Source: JAWSUT01 sp033549345 (GTDB lineage: Bacteria > Bacillota > Dethiobacteria > Dethiobacterales > Dethiobacteraceae). Taken from it: 64,000 nucleotides of DNA. The notes beneath the pieces were generated by a model. That model was given only the letters and a program-made list of their open reading frames with translations, made no database searches and was not told where the DNA came from. This document shows positions 54,239-62,391 of the stretch, piece after piece; position 1 is the first letter of the stretch, and each line of letters opens with the position of its first letter. The stretch is taken from the NCBI GenBank assembly GCA_033549345.1, contig JAWSUT010000012.1, forward strand, positions 19,257 to 83,256, given 5' to 3'. Both the position numbers and the translations under genes were made by a program.

Positions 54239-54382
54239 ATGTTTTACCTTGAAGTAGTTGGTTGTGACGAAGAAGAAAATTGCACCGGACATTTACTGGA
54301 GTCCTATGATGCAGTAAAAGAAGCACTCAATGGAGCGGAGTGGGTCCGTTTTGTTGTAACGGAGCTAACGGTCAGCGAATAG
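54239..54382 (+). CDS. 47-residue acidic small protein
   Basis: ATG follows a strong AAGGGGGGAAG site. The product (MFYLEVVGCDEEENCTGHLL and on to ELTVSE) is acidic, with two Cys and a beta-alpha-beta feel, and no membrane segment. It lies 54 bp after the PAS-GGDEF gene and before a good terminator, so it may end that transcript. No family recognised. Confidence 0.65.
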   Translation: MFYLEVVGCDEEENCTGHLLESYDAVKEALNGAEWVRFVVTELTVSE

Positions 54383-54406
54383 AGATACATATAAAGCAAG
54401 CAAATG

Positions 54407-54432
54407 GCAGGGACATTGTCTCTGCTTTTTTT
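54407..54432 (+). terminator. Terminator
   Basis: GCAGGGAC-ATT-GTCTCTGC (one G-T pair) followed by seven T. Confidence 0.9.
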
Positions 54433-54553
54433 GTTGTTTTTTTTATAGGCTAACAAACATTGACAATGTCAAAGAAGCAGGAATTCACCGGGCTTTTGCG
54501 AATATAACATAAGAGAATAATCGAAATATTTTATGAACAATATGAACAAAAAC

Positions 54554-54582
54554 TTGTCTGTATAGTGATTATCGTTTAATAT
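54554..54582 (+). promoter_or_regulatory. Candidate promoter of the TAXI-TRAP operon
   Basis: TTGTCT (54554-54559) and TAATAT (54577-54582), 17-bp spacing, in AT-rich sequence. It leaves a leader of about 130 nt before the ATG. Confidence 0.5.
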
Positions 54583-54718
54583 AAATAGTATAAATTTTGC
54601 GAATACTTTGTTATTGTCTGTAAAAACGCAGACAAACCGAAAGGAGGTATACAAAAGCAACGCATTGAAACAGAATGTTCTCAGCACACAAACTATACTG
54701 AGGAGGGGTTTTAAAGAA

Positions 54719-55795
54719 ATGAGAAAAAAATCATTATGGTTAGTACTAGGTTTGGCAATTCTGGTTCTGGCGCTGGCTCTGGCCGGCTGCGGCGGGGAAT
54801 CAACCACACCGCCCGATAATAACGGGAACAATGGTGATAATGGTAATAATGGTGATGCACCCGGTATTGAATATGAAACTCCCGACAGCTTAACTATCGG
54901 CAGTGCTTCAATCGGCGGCACCTATTACCTGTATGCGCAGGCATGGGCCGGCCTGGCCACGGAAGCCACCGGTATTCCGACCTCCGTTGAAGTAACCGAC
55001 GGCCCGAACCACAACCTGATTGGTATCCAGGACGGCAACTTCCGCCTTGGGATGACCACCATGGGCCCCGCTTATGAAGCATGGAACGGTGAGGAAGACT
55101 GGACAGGCGGCCTGGAACACAAAGATGTCCGTGCCCTCTTCCCGATGTACAACACCTATTTCCACTGGGTCGCAGATGCAGGCAGCGGCATTACCAGCCT
55201 GGACGACATGGCCGGCAAGCGCGTTGGTTCCGGCCCCGCAGCCGGCACAATCGGCACCTTCGGTCCCCGTTTCTTTGAATTGCTGGGAATCGACGTCACC
55301 ATCAGTAACGGCGGCATCGGTGACCTGATGGAGAACCAGGGTGACGGCCTGCTTGACGCTAACGGTTTTGCGGCCGGTATCCCGGTTTCCGCATATTCAC
55401 AGTATGAAGTAACCAAAGGTCCGGAAAATGTAGTCTTTATTGGTGTTAACGGTGAAAACCGCGAAAAGATCAAGCAGGAATGGCCTTACTTTGCCGACGC
55501 TGTGATCCCCGCGGGCACCTACTCCGCTTTGGAAGAAGACCTTGAGACAGTCGGTGTATGGAATATCGCCATTGGTAGCAAGTATCTTCATCCGGATGTG
55601 GTTTACGAAATGGTTAAGGCAGTACTGGAAAACAACGATGCCATGAAAGACGGCCATGGTGCCGCCAAAGAAACTCTTGCCGAGAACTTCGAATACATGG
55701 ACATCATTCCGCTGCATCCAGGTGCAATCAGATACTTTGAGGAAAAAGGCTATACTATTCCCGACCATCTGATTCCGGAAGAGTACCAGCAGTAG
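54719..55795 (+). CDS. TAXI-family TRAP transporter solute-binding lipoprotein
   Basis: 358 residues from ATG 54719 behind GAGGAGGGG. The signal ends in a lipobox (LAGC), then a Gly/Asn/Asp linker. The TAXI domain opens with LTIGSASIGGTYYLYAQAWA, the hallmark segment, and continues GLATEATGIPTSVEVTDGPN, MAGKRVGSGPAAGTIGTF and NGFAAGIPVSAYSQYEVTKG. It captures an organic acid or amino-acid-type ligand for the fused permease downstream; in TAXI systems glutamate or 2-oxoglutarate are examples. A very stable hairpin follows. Confidence 0.94.
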   Translation: MRKKSLWLVLGLAILVLALALAGCGGESTTPPDNNGNNGDNGNNGDAPGIEYETPDSLTIGSASIGGTYYLYAQAWAGLATEATGIPTSVEVTDGPNHNLIGIQDGNFRLGMTTMGPAYEAWNGEEDWTGGLEHKDVRALFPMYNTYFHWVADAGSGITSLDDMAGKRVGSGPAAGTIGTFGPRFFELLGIDVTISNGGIGDLMENQGDGLLDANGFAAGIPVSAYSQYEVTKGPENVVFIGVNGENREKIKQEWPYFADAVIPAGTYSALEEDLETVGVWNIAIGSKYLHPDVVYEMVKAVLENNDAMKDGHGAAKETLAENFEYMDIIPLHPGAIRYFEEKGYTIPDHLIPEEYQQ

Positions 55796-55811
55796 AGCTT
55801 GATATGGGACG

Positions 55812-55850
55812 CCTCCCTGCCGCCAACGCCGGCGGCAGGGAGGGTCTTTT
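55812..55850 (+). terminator. Attenuator between TAXI binding protein and permease
   Basis: Perfect 13-bp stem CCTCCCTGCCGCC/GGCGGCAGGGAGG with a 6-nt loop, then GTCTTTT. It parallels the oppA-oppB hairpin and should lower permease expression. Confidence 0.88.
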
Positions 55851-55868
55851 ACAGAAAGGAGGCTTCCA

Positions 55869-57875
55869 ATGTCAGAGGACCTGGAAAGGGATAAGGAAAC
55901 GAACACAACTGAAGAAGTGGAACTTCCAATGGAGCTAGCTCCTGATACGGAGGCGGAAACATCCGATCAAAGAGACATCAAAGGTATCGTAGGCAGGGTC
56001 CTTTTGTTTTATGCCGCCATTGTTTCTATCTTTCATATATATTTTCTTGTTTTCTCTCCCATGGAACAGCTTCTGTTTAGAAATTACCACCTTATGCTAC
56101 TTGCTGTTTTAGGGTTTGCATATTTTCCCGGCTGGGGGAAAGCAAAACAAAAGATTCACTTGCTTGACTATGCAGGGATGGCCGTGATTATCGCCGTTAC
56201 GGCTTATCTCATTCAGAACTTCGACAGAGTTCAGTATTTCTACGGTACGAACCGCGCCAATAACCTTGATATGTTTATTGCGCTGGCCGGAATTATTGTG
56301 GTACTTGAACTGACACGGCGAACAAGTGGGAATTCGCTGCCTATTCTCGCGATAATTTTTTTGATCTATCCCTTTATCGGACAATATTTGCCCGGTATCT
56401 TTACGACACCGGTTTACCCGGCAAAGCGCATTCTGACATATGTTTATACCACAAACGGTATATTCAGTGTGCCGCTTGCCATCTCCGCTAAGTATATCAT
56501 TCTCTTTATTATTTTCAGTTCATTTTTAACAGTTTCCGGAGTAGGAACGTATTTTGTTGAATTTGCGTTTGCTGTCAGCGGGTTTGCCCGCGGCGGCCCG
56601 GCGAAAGTGGCCGTTATCTCCAGCGCCCTGATGGGCATGATGAACGGCACATCGGCGGGTAACGTGGTTGCCACAGGGAGTCTCTCGATTCCTCTGATGA
56701 AACGGGTTGGATATGATTCAACGTTTGCGGCTGCCACCGAAGCGGTGGCGTCAACGGGCGGGCAGATCATGCCGCCGATTATGGGCGCCGGCGTCTTCAT
56801 CATGGCTGAGATCACCGGCATCAAATATGAACGGATTATGCTTGCCGGAATTATTCCTGCAATCCTGTATTTCTTTTCAACCTATATGATGGTGGACTAC
56901 GAAGCGATTAAGCTGAAATTATACGGTGTTCCCCGTCATCTTTTGCCAAGTATCCCCAAAACACTAAAACGTGCTTACCTCTTTATTCCGGTGGTTGTTC
57001 TGATTTATGCCCTGCTGGCGGGGTACTCCGTCATTATGGCCGGTTTCTGGGGTATTGTTTCCAGTTTCCTGGTTAGCCTGATTGCCAAGGAAACGCGGAT
57101 GGGCCCGAAACAGGTTATCGAAGCACTTGAAAAAGGTGCACGGGGCTCGGTCCAGTTAATGTCGGTCTGTGCTGCAGCCGGTATTATCATGGGTGTCATC
57201 GTTTTGACGGGTATTGGCGGTCGTTTTGCCAACGTATTGATGGCAATTGCCGATGCCAATGTGCTGCTGGCACTGGTGTTTACTATGGGTGTCTGCATTC
57301 TGCTGGGCATGGGTATGCCGACAACGGCTGCGTATGCTGTGGCCGCTTCCGTAATGGGATCGGGCTTGGTTGAAATAACCGTGGCGACCCCGGCCTTTGC
57401 CCACGTTCCCGCTGACATTATTAAACTGTTGCCACACATGTTTATCTTCTACTTTGCCTGTGTCTCCTCAATTACGCCACCTGTTGCCTTGGCGGCGTAT
57501 GCCGGCGCAGGTATATCGGGAAGCGACCCGATGCGGACCGGTGTGATGTCGTTCCGTCTGGGAATCGCCTCCTACATCGTGCCATATATGTTCTTCTATG
57601 CCCCGGAAATTCTGGGTATCGGAGAACCGTTCTGGATCGCTGTCCGGACAGTTACAGCATTAATCGGGATTTTGGCGCTGGCATCTGCTGCGCAGTCCTA
57701 CTTCAGGGGGCATCTTAACACCCTGCAGAGGCTGATTATGTTAGTGGCATCCATTGCACTGGTCACACCAAGCGAGGTTGGTGACCTCGTCGGAATCGGC
57801 CTGATGGTCTTTGTGTACTTCTCACACAGCCTGCCGTTCTTTAAGGTGAAGAAGGATGCGGCGGAGACAGCTTAA
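55869..57875 (+). CDS. Fused TRAP transporter permease (DctQM type, TAXI class)
   Basis: 668 residues with about 16-18 membrane helices. An acidic N-terminus precedes the small-subunit-like part, and the DctM-like part carries GFARGGPAKVAVISSALMGM, MNGTSAGNVVATGSLSIPLM, ATEAVASTGGQIMPPIMGAG and GMPTTAAYAVAASVMGSGLV. The family exchanges ligand with Na+ or H+, without ATP. ATG follows GAAAGGAGG. Second gene of the operon. Confidence 0.95.
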   Translation: MSEDLERDKETNTTEEVELPMELAPDTEAETSDQRDIKGIVGRVLLFYAAIVSIFHIYFLVFSPMEQLLFRNYHLMLLAVLGFAYFPGWGKAKQKIHLLDYAGMAVIIAVTAYLIQNFDRVQYFYGTNRANNLDMFIALAGIIVVLELTRRTSGNSLPILAIIFLIYPFIGQYLPGIFTTPVYPAKRILTYVYTTNGIFSVPLAISAKYIILFIIFSSFLTVSGVGTYFVEFAFAVSGFARGGPAKVAVISSALMGMMNGTSAGNVVATGSLSIPLMKRVGYDSTFAAATEAVASTGGQIMPPIMGAGVFIMAEITGIKYERIMLAGIIPAILYFFSTYMMVDYEAIKLKLYGVPRHLLPSIPKTLKRAYLFIPVVVLIYALLAGYSVIMAGFWGIVSSFLVSLIAKETRMGPKQVIEALEKGARGSVQLMSVCAAAGIIMGVIVLTGIGGRFANVLMAIADANVLLALVFTMGVCILLGMGMPTTAAYAVAASVMGSGLVEITVATPAFAHVPADIIKLLPHMFIFYFACVSSITPPVALAAYAGAGISGSDPMRTGVMSFRLGIASYIVPYMFFYAPEILGIGEPFWIAVRTVTALIGILALASAAQSYFRGHLNTLQRLIMLVASIALVTPSEVGDLVGIGLMVFVYFSHSLPFFKVKKDAAETA

Positions 57876-57886
57876 AACTGCTAGAA

Positions 57887-57918
57887 AAACAGTCACTTCA
57901 AAGTGGCTGTTTTTTTTC
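57887..57918 (+). terminator. Terminator of the TRAP operon
   Basis: AAACAGTCACTT/AAGTGGCTGTTT (one G-T pair), then six further T. Confidence 0.92.
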
Positions 57919-58022
57919 CTGGATGAAAACCTGTAAAATACAGAGGTAATAGATGAATTACGGACATAAACTACAATAATCAATGAATATAACCAAAAAG
58001 ATAAATATTTATTGAAATAATA

Positions 58023-58050
58023 TTGACTTTTCCGGTGAATTTGTTACAAT
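58023..58050 (+). promoter_or_regulatory. speDE-ndk promoter
   Basis: TTGACT (58023-58028) and TACAAT (58045-58050), 16-bp spacing. The transcription start should lie near 58057, which excludes any start codon before the ATG at 58122 that lies on the promoter. Confidence 0.75.
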
Positions 58051-58121
58051 TTAACTTGATGTCCAATCGGGCAGGAAACTGTTTGTTTTGGGCCAAATTA
58101 AATAAAAGGAGGCTTCAGAAA

Positions 58122-58502
58122 ATGAGCGCATTAGGTCGTCACGTTCTCGCAGAATTTTATGGTTGTCCTTCGGAAATCCTTAACAATATACAGGGGATTG
58201 AGCGAACGATGGTTGATGCTGCCCTGGAAGCCGGTGCAGAAATCCGTGAAGTGGCATTCCATAAGTTTAGCCCACAGGGCGTTAGCGGGGTCGTCGTTAT
58301 TTCAGAATCCCATCTGGCGATTCATACGTGGCCCGAGCTGGGTTACGCCGCGGTGGATGTTTTCACCTGCGGAGACAAGGTTGATCCCTGGGTGTCCTGC
58401 AATTATCTCAAGGAACATTTTTTTGCAGAACAGTTAAATGCACAGGAAATTTCGCGCGGCATTTTCGACCATGAAGTCTCTGTAAAGGCAGCGAACTTCT
58501 AA
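58122..58502 (+). CDS. speD: S-adenosylmethionine decarboxylase proenzyme
   Basis: 126 residues from ATG 58122 behind AAAAGGAGG. It is the short bacterial (class 1B, SpeH-like) type. The autocleavage site is in VVISESHLAIHTWPE; the Ser before HLAIH becomes the pyruvoyl cofactor. GYAAVDVFTCGDKVDP holds the conserved His/Cys region. It supplies decarboxylated SAM as aminopropyl donor for SpeE, whose gene begins 13 bp later. Confidence 0.96.
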   Translation: MSALGRHVLAEFYGCPSEILNNIQGIERTMVDAALEAGAEIREVAFHKFSPQGVSGVVVISESHLAIHTWPELGYAAVDVFTCGDKVDPWVSCNYLKEHFFAEQLNAQEISRGIFDHEVSVKAANF

Positions 58503-58515
58503 AGGAGGTTTTTGC

Positions 58516-59430
58516 TTGAGCGCGCCAACCTGGAAGTGGTTCATTGAATACACACATCCAACGCAGGCTCACATGCACGGTGTGGAAGAAGTGATTTACA
58601 GCGGCAAAACAAAATACCAGGTCGTCGAGATTATGGACACCGAATTTTACGGCAGGTGCCTGGTGCTGGACGGAAAAATTCAGTCTTCTGAGTATGATGA
58701 ATACATCTATCATGAAACATTAATTCAACCGGCCCTGGTTTTACATCCCGCACCGAAGAACGCCATGATTGTCGGTGGCGGAGAAGGAGCTGTTCTGCGA
58801 GAAATCCTGCGGCACCCCACCATCGAACAGGTGGTGATGGTGGACATCGACCGGGAAGTGGTGGAACTTTGCAAGGAGTATCTGCCGCAGTGGCACCAGG
58901 ACGCTTTTGCAGACCCCAAAGTCCAGATTCACTATATGGATGCCCGTAAGTTTCTTAAAAAAACGGATGAAACCTTTGACATTATTTACATGGACCTGAC
59001 AGAGCCGCTGGATGACGGGCCGTCTTACCTGCTGTTTACAAAACAGTTTTATAAGCTTGTTTCAGAACGCTTGAGTGATGACGGCATTATTGCCCTGCAG
59101 GCAGGGTCTTTTAATCCCAGACTGATAGAATGTCATGCTGCCATCTGTAATACACTGTCCACGTCGTTTCCCATCGTCCGCTCGTATGCGTCGTTCATCC
59201 CGTCCTATGATGCGGCATGGGGGTTTGCCCTGGCATCAAAACAGCTAGACCCTCTGAATCTCTCTGTTGAAGAAGTGGACAAGCGCTTACAGGACAGGAA
59301 GATTACAGAGCTGAAATACTATGACGGTGAAACGCACCGTTCAATGTTTGCAATACCCAAAGACGTACGGTCGGCAAAGGACAGAGAAGTAAGAATTATT
59401 GCAGACGACAGGCCGCTGACTACTTACTAA
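58516..59430 (+). CDS. speE: Spermidine synthase
   Basis: 304 residues from TTG 58516 behind AAAGGAGG. The aminopropyltransferase motifs are MIVGGGEGAVLREILRHP (dcSAM binding), VVMVDIDREVVELCKEYLP, FDIIYMDLTEPLDDGP (catalytic Asp) and FNPRLIECHAAICNTL. It transfers aminopropyl to putrescine. The ~25-residue C-terminal tail (AKDREVRIIADDRPLTTY) exceeds the Bacillus enzyme (about 276). No agmatine pathway gene lies beside it. Confidence 0.95.
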   Translation: MSAPTWKWFIEYTHPTQAHMHGVEEVIYSGKTKYQVVEIMDTEFYGRCLVLDGKIQSSEYDEYIYHETLIQPALVLHPAPKNAMIVGGGEGAVLREILRHPTIEQVVMVDIDREVVELCKEYLPQWHQDAFADPKVQIHYMDARKFLKKTDETFDIIYMDLTEPLDDGPSYLLFTKQFYKLVSERLSDDGIIALQAGSFNPRLIECHAAICNTLSTSFPIVRSYASFIPSYDAAWGFALASKQLDPLNLSVEEVDKRLQDRKITELKYYDGETHRSMFAIPKDVRSAKDREVRIIADDRPLTTY

Positions 59431-59450
59431 GCGAACAAGGAGTGACAGTC

Positions 59451-59903
59451 ATGGAAAGAACGTATGTAATGGTCAAACCGGACGGCGTACAGCGTAATCT
59501 GGTGGGAGAAATAATCAGCCGGTTTGAGAAGAAGGGTTTTCAACTGGTTGGACTGAAACTGATGCAGATTCCCGAGGAACTGGCCGCAAAGCATTACGGT
59601 GAACATAAGGAGAAGCCGTTTTTTGGCGAACTCATTGACTTCATTACCTCAGGTCCCGTTGTAGCCATGGTTTGGGAAGGGTTAAACGCAGTATCCGTCA
59701 TTCGTACAATGATGGGCAAAACAAACCCGGCTGAAGCTGCTCCGGGAACCATCCGCGGTGATTTTGCGCTCTTTATGGGCAACAATGTTGTGCACGGCTC
59801 CGACTCAGCTGAGAGTGCAGAGCGTGAAATCAATCTCTTTTTCTCTCCTGAGGAACTGGTTACCTACAAGAAAGCAACAGATACCTGGCTTTACGGAAAA
59901 TAA
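59451..59903 (+). CDS. ndk: Nucleoside diphosphate kinase
   Basis: 150 residues from ATG 59451 behind AAGGAG. The opening ERTYVMVKPDGVQRNLVGEI and the active-site His in NNVVHGSDSAESAEREI are canonical. It balances NTP pools by phosphotransfer from ATP. It lies 20 bp after speE, probably in the same transcript, and ends at a strong terminator. Confidence 0.96.
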   Translation: MERTYVMVKPDGVQRNLVGEIISRFEKKGFQLVGLKLMQIPEELAAKHYGEHKEKPFFGELIDFITSGPVVAMVWEGLNAVSVIRTMMGKTNPAEAAPGTIRGDFALFMGNNVVHGSDSAESAEREINLFFSPEELVTYKKATDTWLYGK

Positions 59904-59934
59904 AAAAAGCGCCGCTTTGACGGCGCTTTTTCTT
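59902..59934 (+). terminator. Terminator of speDE-ndk
   Basis: AAAAGCGCCG-CTTTGA-CGGCGCTTTT followed by TTCTT. Confidence 0.92.
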
Positions 59935-59974
59935 CACATGTTTTAAAAAACCGGAGCAGCAGAGGGTGGAAGCT

Positions 59975-60421
59975 ATGAAAAAGATACTAGTCTTTTTGCT
60001 ATTGGTTCTTTTATTGTCCGGATGCGGGCGACGGGTCAATCAGAACAGTGCTGCGGCACACCTGGGTGAGCCAACGTCCGTTCAGATCATCTCGGAAGAT
60101 TATCCGGCGGTTACAATCCGTGACAAAGGACAAATCCGTGATGTAATGGCCATTCTGGAGAAAACTGAGGTCCGCAAACTTTCCTACGACGAAGAAGTGA
60201 ATCTTGTTCTGGTGCAGGGTAAAACTCTCAATGCCATTGAACTCAGATTTAGGGACTCCCGGGGAAATGAGTTTAAAGCTTTGCTTTTGGATGACGGCTC
60301 CGTGTTGGTCGTCGAAGGAGCCCGGGGTGAAAGCGAGCAGCGACGCGACCTCTTCCTTTCAGAACCCGGACAGCAGGAACTGGTCAACCAAATCCAAAAA
60401 CAAATCATCAGCCCACAGTAG
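59975..60421 (+). CDS. Small lipoprotein of unknown function
   Basis: 148 residues from ATG 59975 behind GAGGGTGG. The signal ends in a lipobox (LSGC). The mature part has alternating strands (TSVQIISEDYPAVTIRD, EEVNLVLVQGKTLNAIELRF, KALLLDDGSVLVVEG) and one helix, without Cys or catalytic motif. The fold may resemble small periplasmic YcgL-type domains, but no family is recognised. The gene stops four bases before a palindromic repeat. Confidence 0.78.
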   Translation: MKKILVFLLLVLLLSGCGRRVNQNSAAAHLGEPTSVQIISEDYPAVTIRDKGQIRDVMAILEKTEVRKLSYDEEVNLVLVQGKTLNAIELRFRDSRGNEFKALLLDDGSVLVVEGARGESEQRRDLFLSEPGQQELVNQIQKQIISPQ

Positions 60422-60424
60422 GGC

Positions 60425-60517
60425 AAATGAAGACAGCGGGGACAGGTTCCGCTGTCTTCATTTCTTCCAAAAGCTGCTATTATGAGGACAGTGGAACCTG
60501 TCCCCGCGTCTTCATTT
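60425..60517. repeat. Palindromic repeat element (GGGGACAGGTTCC type)
   Basis: AAATGAAGAC-A-GCGGGGACAGGTTCC (60425-60450) is repeated inverted as GGAACCTGTCCCCGC-GTCTTCATTT (60493-60517) with one bulge. Inside, AAATGAAGACAGCGG/CCGCTGTCTTCATTT (60425-60463) forms a separate perfect 15-bp hairpin. The element covers the end of hemZ, including its stop codon. Likely a REP-like mobile palindrome that doubles as terminator for both convergent genes. Confidence 0.8.
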
Positions 60518-61678
60518 GAGCAGTTTGGTGAGTTGGTCTTTGCGGGTGGCCAGAAGTTGGTTGAGCCGCTGCGGGTAAATGCGCGGGTCTTTGGGAGAAT
60601 GGAGATTTGTAAGGGTGAAGTCGGGACGAATCAGTTTGCTGGTGGCGCCGCAGCCCAGGCCGATAATATGGTGGCGCTCTTCAATCATGGCTATATTATA
60701 GGCGCAGGCATGACCCGGCAGGCAGTAGCCGATATTTTCCTGACCGCCCAGGATGTCCCGCTGTCTGTAGAGGTAATAGGGGTTGTACTTTTCCTGAAGG
60801 AGACCGGTGACCGCCTGATACATCGCTGCAGCTGTATGGTCAGCCGGGAGCACAAAACGGTTTTGTTCTTCATTATAACGGGATGCCCGTTTTCGGGAAA
60901 ACATATGAACGGTGATATTTTCGGGGGCAAGAGAGAGAACTGCCTGGGCGGTTTGTTGTACCATGTCTGTATCCTCACCGGGTAGTCCGATAATGATATC
61001 CGTATTTAAGACGGTAAAGCCAAAACCCTTTACCCTATTGACGGCTTGCTCCACGTCGGCAAAGCTGTGACAGCGGCCGATCAATTCCAGGGTTTTGTCA
61101 TGCCGGGTCTGCGGGTTTACGCTTACTCTGTCGACGCGGTGCTCCTTCATTACAGCCAGATGTTCCCCGGTCAGCGTATCCGGCCGGCCTGCCTCCACTG
61201 TGAACTCCCGCAGTACACCCGGGAAAGCAGTACGCAGCGCACCCAGGATGCGGTCCAGATCTCCGGGGTCAAGCGCGGTGGGTGTACCGCCTCCGACATA
61301 GACACTATACGGCTTTAACCCTAATGACCGGCAAAGCTCCCCAGTTTGTATGGTTTCAGAAATCAGCGTGTCCACAAACTGCTGGCGCAGTTCGCCCAGC
61401 TCATGCAGGGAGTGGGAGGGGAAGGAGCAGTAAAGACAGCGGGTTGGGCAGAAAGGAATACCCACATATGCGCTGAAAAGGTCCGGAGAAGAACACTCCA
61501 TCAGGACCGGCCGCTCAACCCGGGCAACACGCCAAAGCAGGTCAAACTTTTCTGCCCCCAGGTTGTATTCGGCATGCATCCTGGCAAAAGCTTCCTCGTA
61601 ATTCATCCCGGCATCCAGCAATCTGTGCAGTTCTTTTGTTGGCCGGATACCGACCATTTTACCCCAGGGCTTTCCCAT
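60512..61678 (-). CDS. hemZ: Coproporphyrinogen dehydrogenase-like radical SAM protein HemZ
   Basis: 388 residues from ATG 61678 behind GAGGTG. An upstream extension of the frame would run into tRNA-Leu and is rejected. The radical SAM cluster motif is CPTRCLYCSFPS, with GGGTPTALDP, EFTVEAGRPDTLTGEH and NTDIIIGLPGEDTDM following, as in HemN/HemZ. The N-terminal ~120 residues (VGIRPTKELHRLLDAGMN) are the HemZ-specific extension. HemZ proteins are linked to oxygen-independent haem synthesis or haem handling. The last codons fall in the palindromic repeat. Confidence 0.93.
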   Translation of the reverse strand: MGKPWGKMVGIRPTKELHRLLDAGMNYEEAFARMHAEYNLGAEKFDLLWRVARVERPVLMECSSPDLFSAYVGIPFCPTRCLYCSFPSHSLHELGELRQQFVDTLISETIQTGELCRSLGLKPYSVYVGGGTPTALDPGDLDRILGALRTAFPGVLREFTVEAGRPDTLTGEHLAVMKEHRVDRVSVNPQTRHDKTLELIGRCHSFADVEQAVNRVKGFGFTVLNTDIIIGLPGEDTDMVQQTAQAVLSLAPENITVHMFSRKRASRYNEEQNRFVLPADHTAAAMYQAVTGLLQEKYNPYYLYRQRDILGGQENIGYCLPGHACAYNIAMIEERHHIIGLGCGATSKLIRPDFTLTNLHSPKDPRIYPQRLNQLLATRKDQLTKLLK

Positions 61679-61746
61679 ACAAAAACACCTCTTTGGGTGT
61701 ATTATATACCAAAATAGACGGCAGCGCCGTCTTATGAATAAAACAA

Positions 61747-61773
61747 AAAACCGGGGTTGTGACCCCGGTTTTG
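61747..61773 (-). terminator. Terminator of the tRNA operon
   Basis: AAAACCGGGGT-TGTG-ACCCCGGTTTT; strong on the minus strand, directly after tRNA-Leu. Confidence 0.9.
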
Positions 61774-61780
61774 TATGCAG

Positions 61781-61867
61781 TGGTGCGAGAGGGGGGATTT
61801 GAACCCCCACAGGCGTATTGCCCACTAGATCCTGAATCTAGCGTGTCTGCCGTTCCACCACTCTCGC
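61781..61867 (-). tRNA. tRNA-Leu (CAG)
   Basis: 87 nt with encoded CCA. Acceptor GCGAGAG/CTCTCGC, anticodon stem CTAGA-TTCAGGA-TCTAG, long variable arm as expected for a class II tRNA, T-loop GTTCAAATC. Fifth and last tRNA of the minus-strand operon. Confidence 0.96.
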
Positions 61868-61868
61868 G

Positions 61869-61944
61869 TGGTGAGCCATGATGGGCTCGAACCATCGACA
61901 CCCTGATTAAAAGTCAGGTGCTCTGCCAACTGAGCTAATGGCTC
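61869..61944 (-). tRNA. tRNA-Lys (TTT)
   Basis: 76 nt with encoded CCA. Acceptor GAGCCAT/ATGGCTC, D-arm TAGCTCAGTTGGCAGAGC, anticodon arm CTGACTTTTAATCAG, T-loop GTTCGAGCC. Confidence 0.97.
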
Positions 61945-61986
61945 AAAGTTAAAAGAAAGGTGGGTTAACCACCTGGATTAATCATG

Positions 61987-62062
61987 TGGCTGGGGCGGCA
62001 GGACTCGAACCTACGCATGCGGGAGTCAAAGTCCCGTGCCTTACCGACTTGGCTACGCCCCA
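61987..62062 (-). tRNA. tRNA-Gln (TTG)
   Basis: 76 nt with encoded CCA. Acceptor TGGGGCG/CGCCCCA, D-arm TAGCCAAGTCGGTAAGGC, anticodon arm CGGGACTTTGACTCCCG. Confidence 0.97.
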
Positions 62063-62069
62063 GTATATA

Positions 62070-62155
62070 TGGTGGAGAGGACTGGATTCGAACCAGTGAA
62101 GTCTGAGACAACAGATTTACAGTCTGCCCCCTTTGGCCAACTTGGGTACCTCTCC
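62070..62155 (-). tRNA. tRNA-Tyr (GTA)
   Basis: 86 nt with encoded CCA. Acceptor GGAGAGG/CCTCTCC, anticodon arm AGACTGTAAATCT, long variable arm typical of bacterial tRNA-Tyr. Confidence 0.96.
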
Positions 62156-62173
62156 ACGTAAACAGTATTGAAT

Positions 62174-62249
62174 TGGAGCCGGCGATGGGACTCGAACCCG
62201 CAGCCTGCTGATTACAAGTCAGCTGCTCTGCCAATTGAGCTACGCCGGC
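62174..62249 (-). tRNA. tRNA-Thr (TGT)
   Basis: 76 nt with encoded CCA. Acceptor GCCGGCG/CGCCGGC, anticodon arm GCTGACTTGTAATCAGC, T-loop GTTCGAGTC. First gene of the tRNA operon. Confidence 0.97.
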
Positions 62250-62272
62250 ATCGCGGTTTTGCGACATTAATT

Positions 62273-62301
62273 AGTCTAACATATTTCAAATCCCAAGTCA
62301 A
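62273..62301 (-). promoter_or_regulatory. Promoter of the tRNA operon
   Basis: On the minus strand TTGACT (62301-62296) and TAGACT (62278-62273) with exactly 17-bp spacing, ending 23 bp before tRNA-Thr. Confidence 0.88.
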
Positions 62302-62391
62302 CACTTCTCATGGTGATTTTAAAATGTATGTTTTTCCACTAGTTTGTGAAAACCTAGTGAAGGAGACTGCTTGAAGGAGGACACTATATCG

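Noticed and set aside
61679..61825. N-terminal extension of hemZ.
   Set aside because: Would be transcribed through tRNA-Leu and its terminator; ATG 61678 has a proper ribosome site.
62168..62374. Frame containing SRRWDSNPQPADYKSAALP, often annotated in databases.
   Set aside because: It is the reverse complement of tRNA-Thr, a known false gene.
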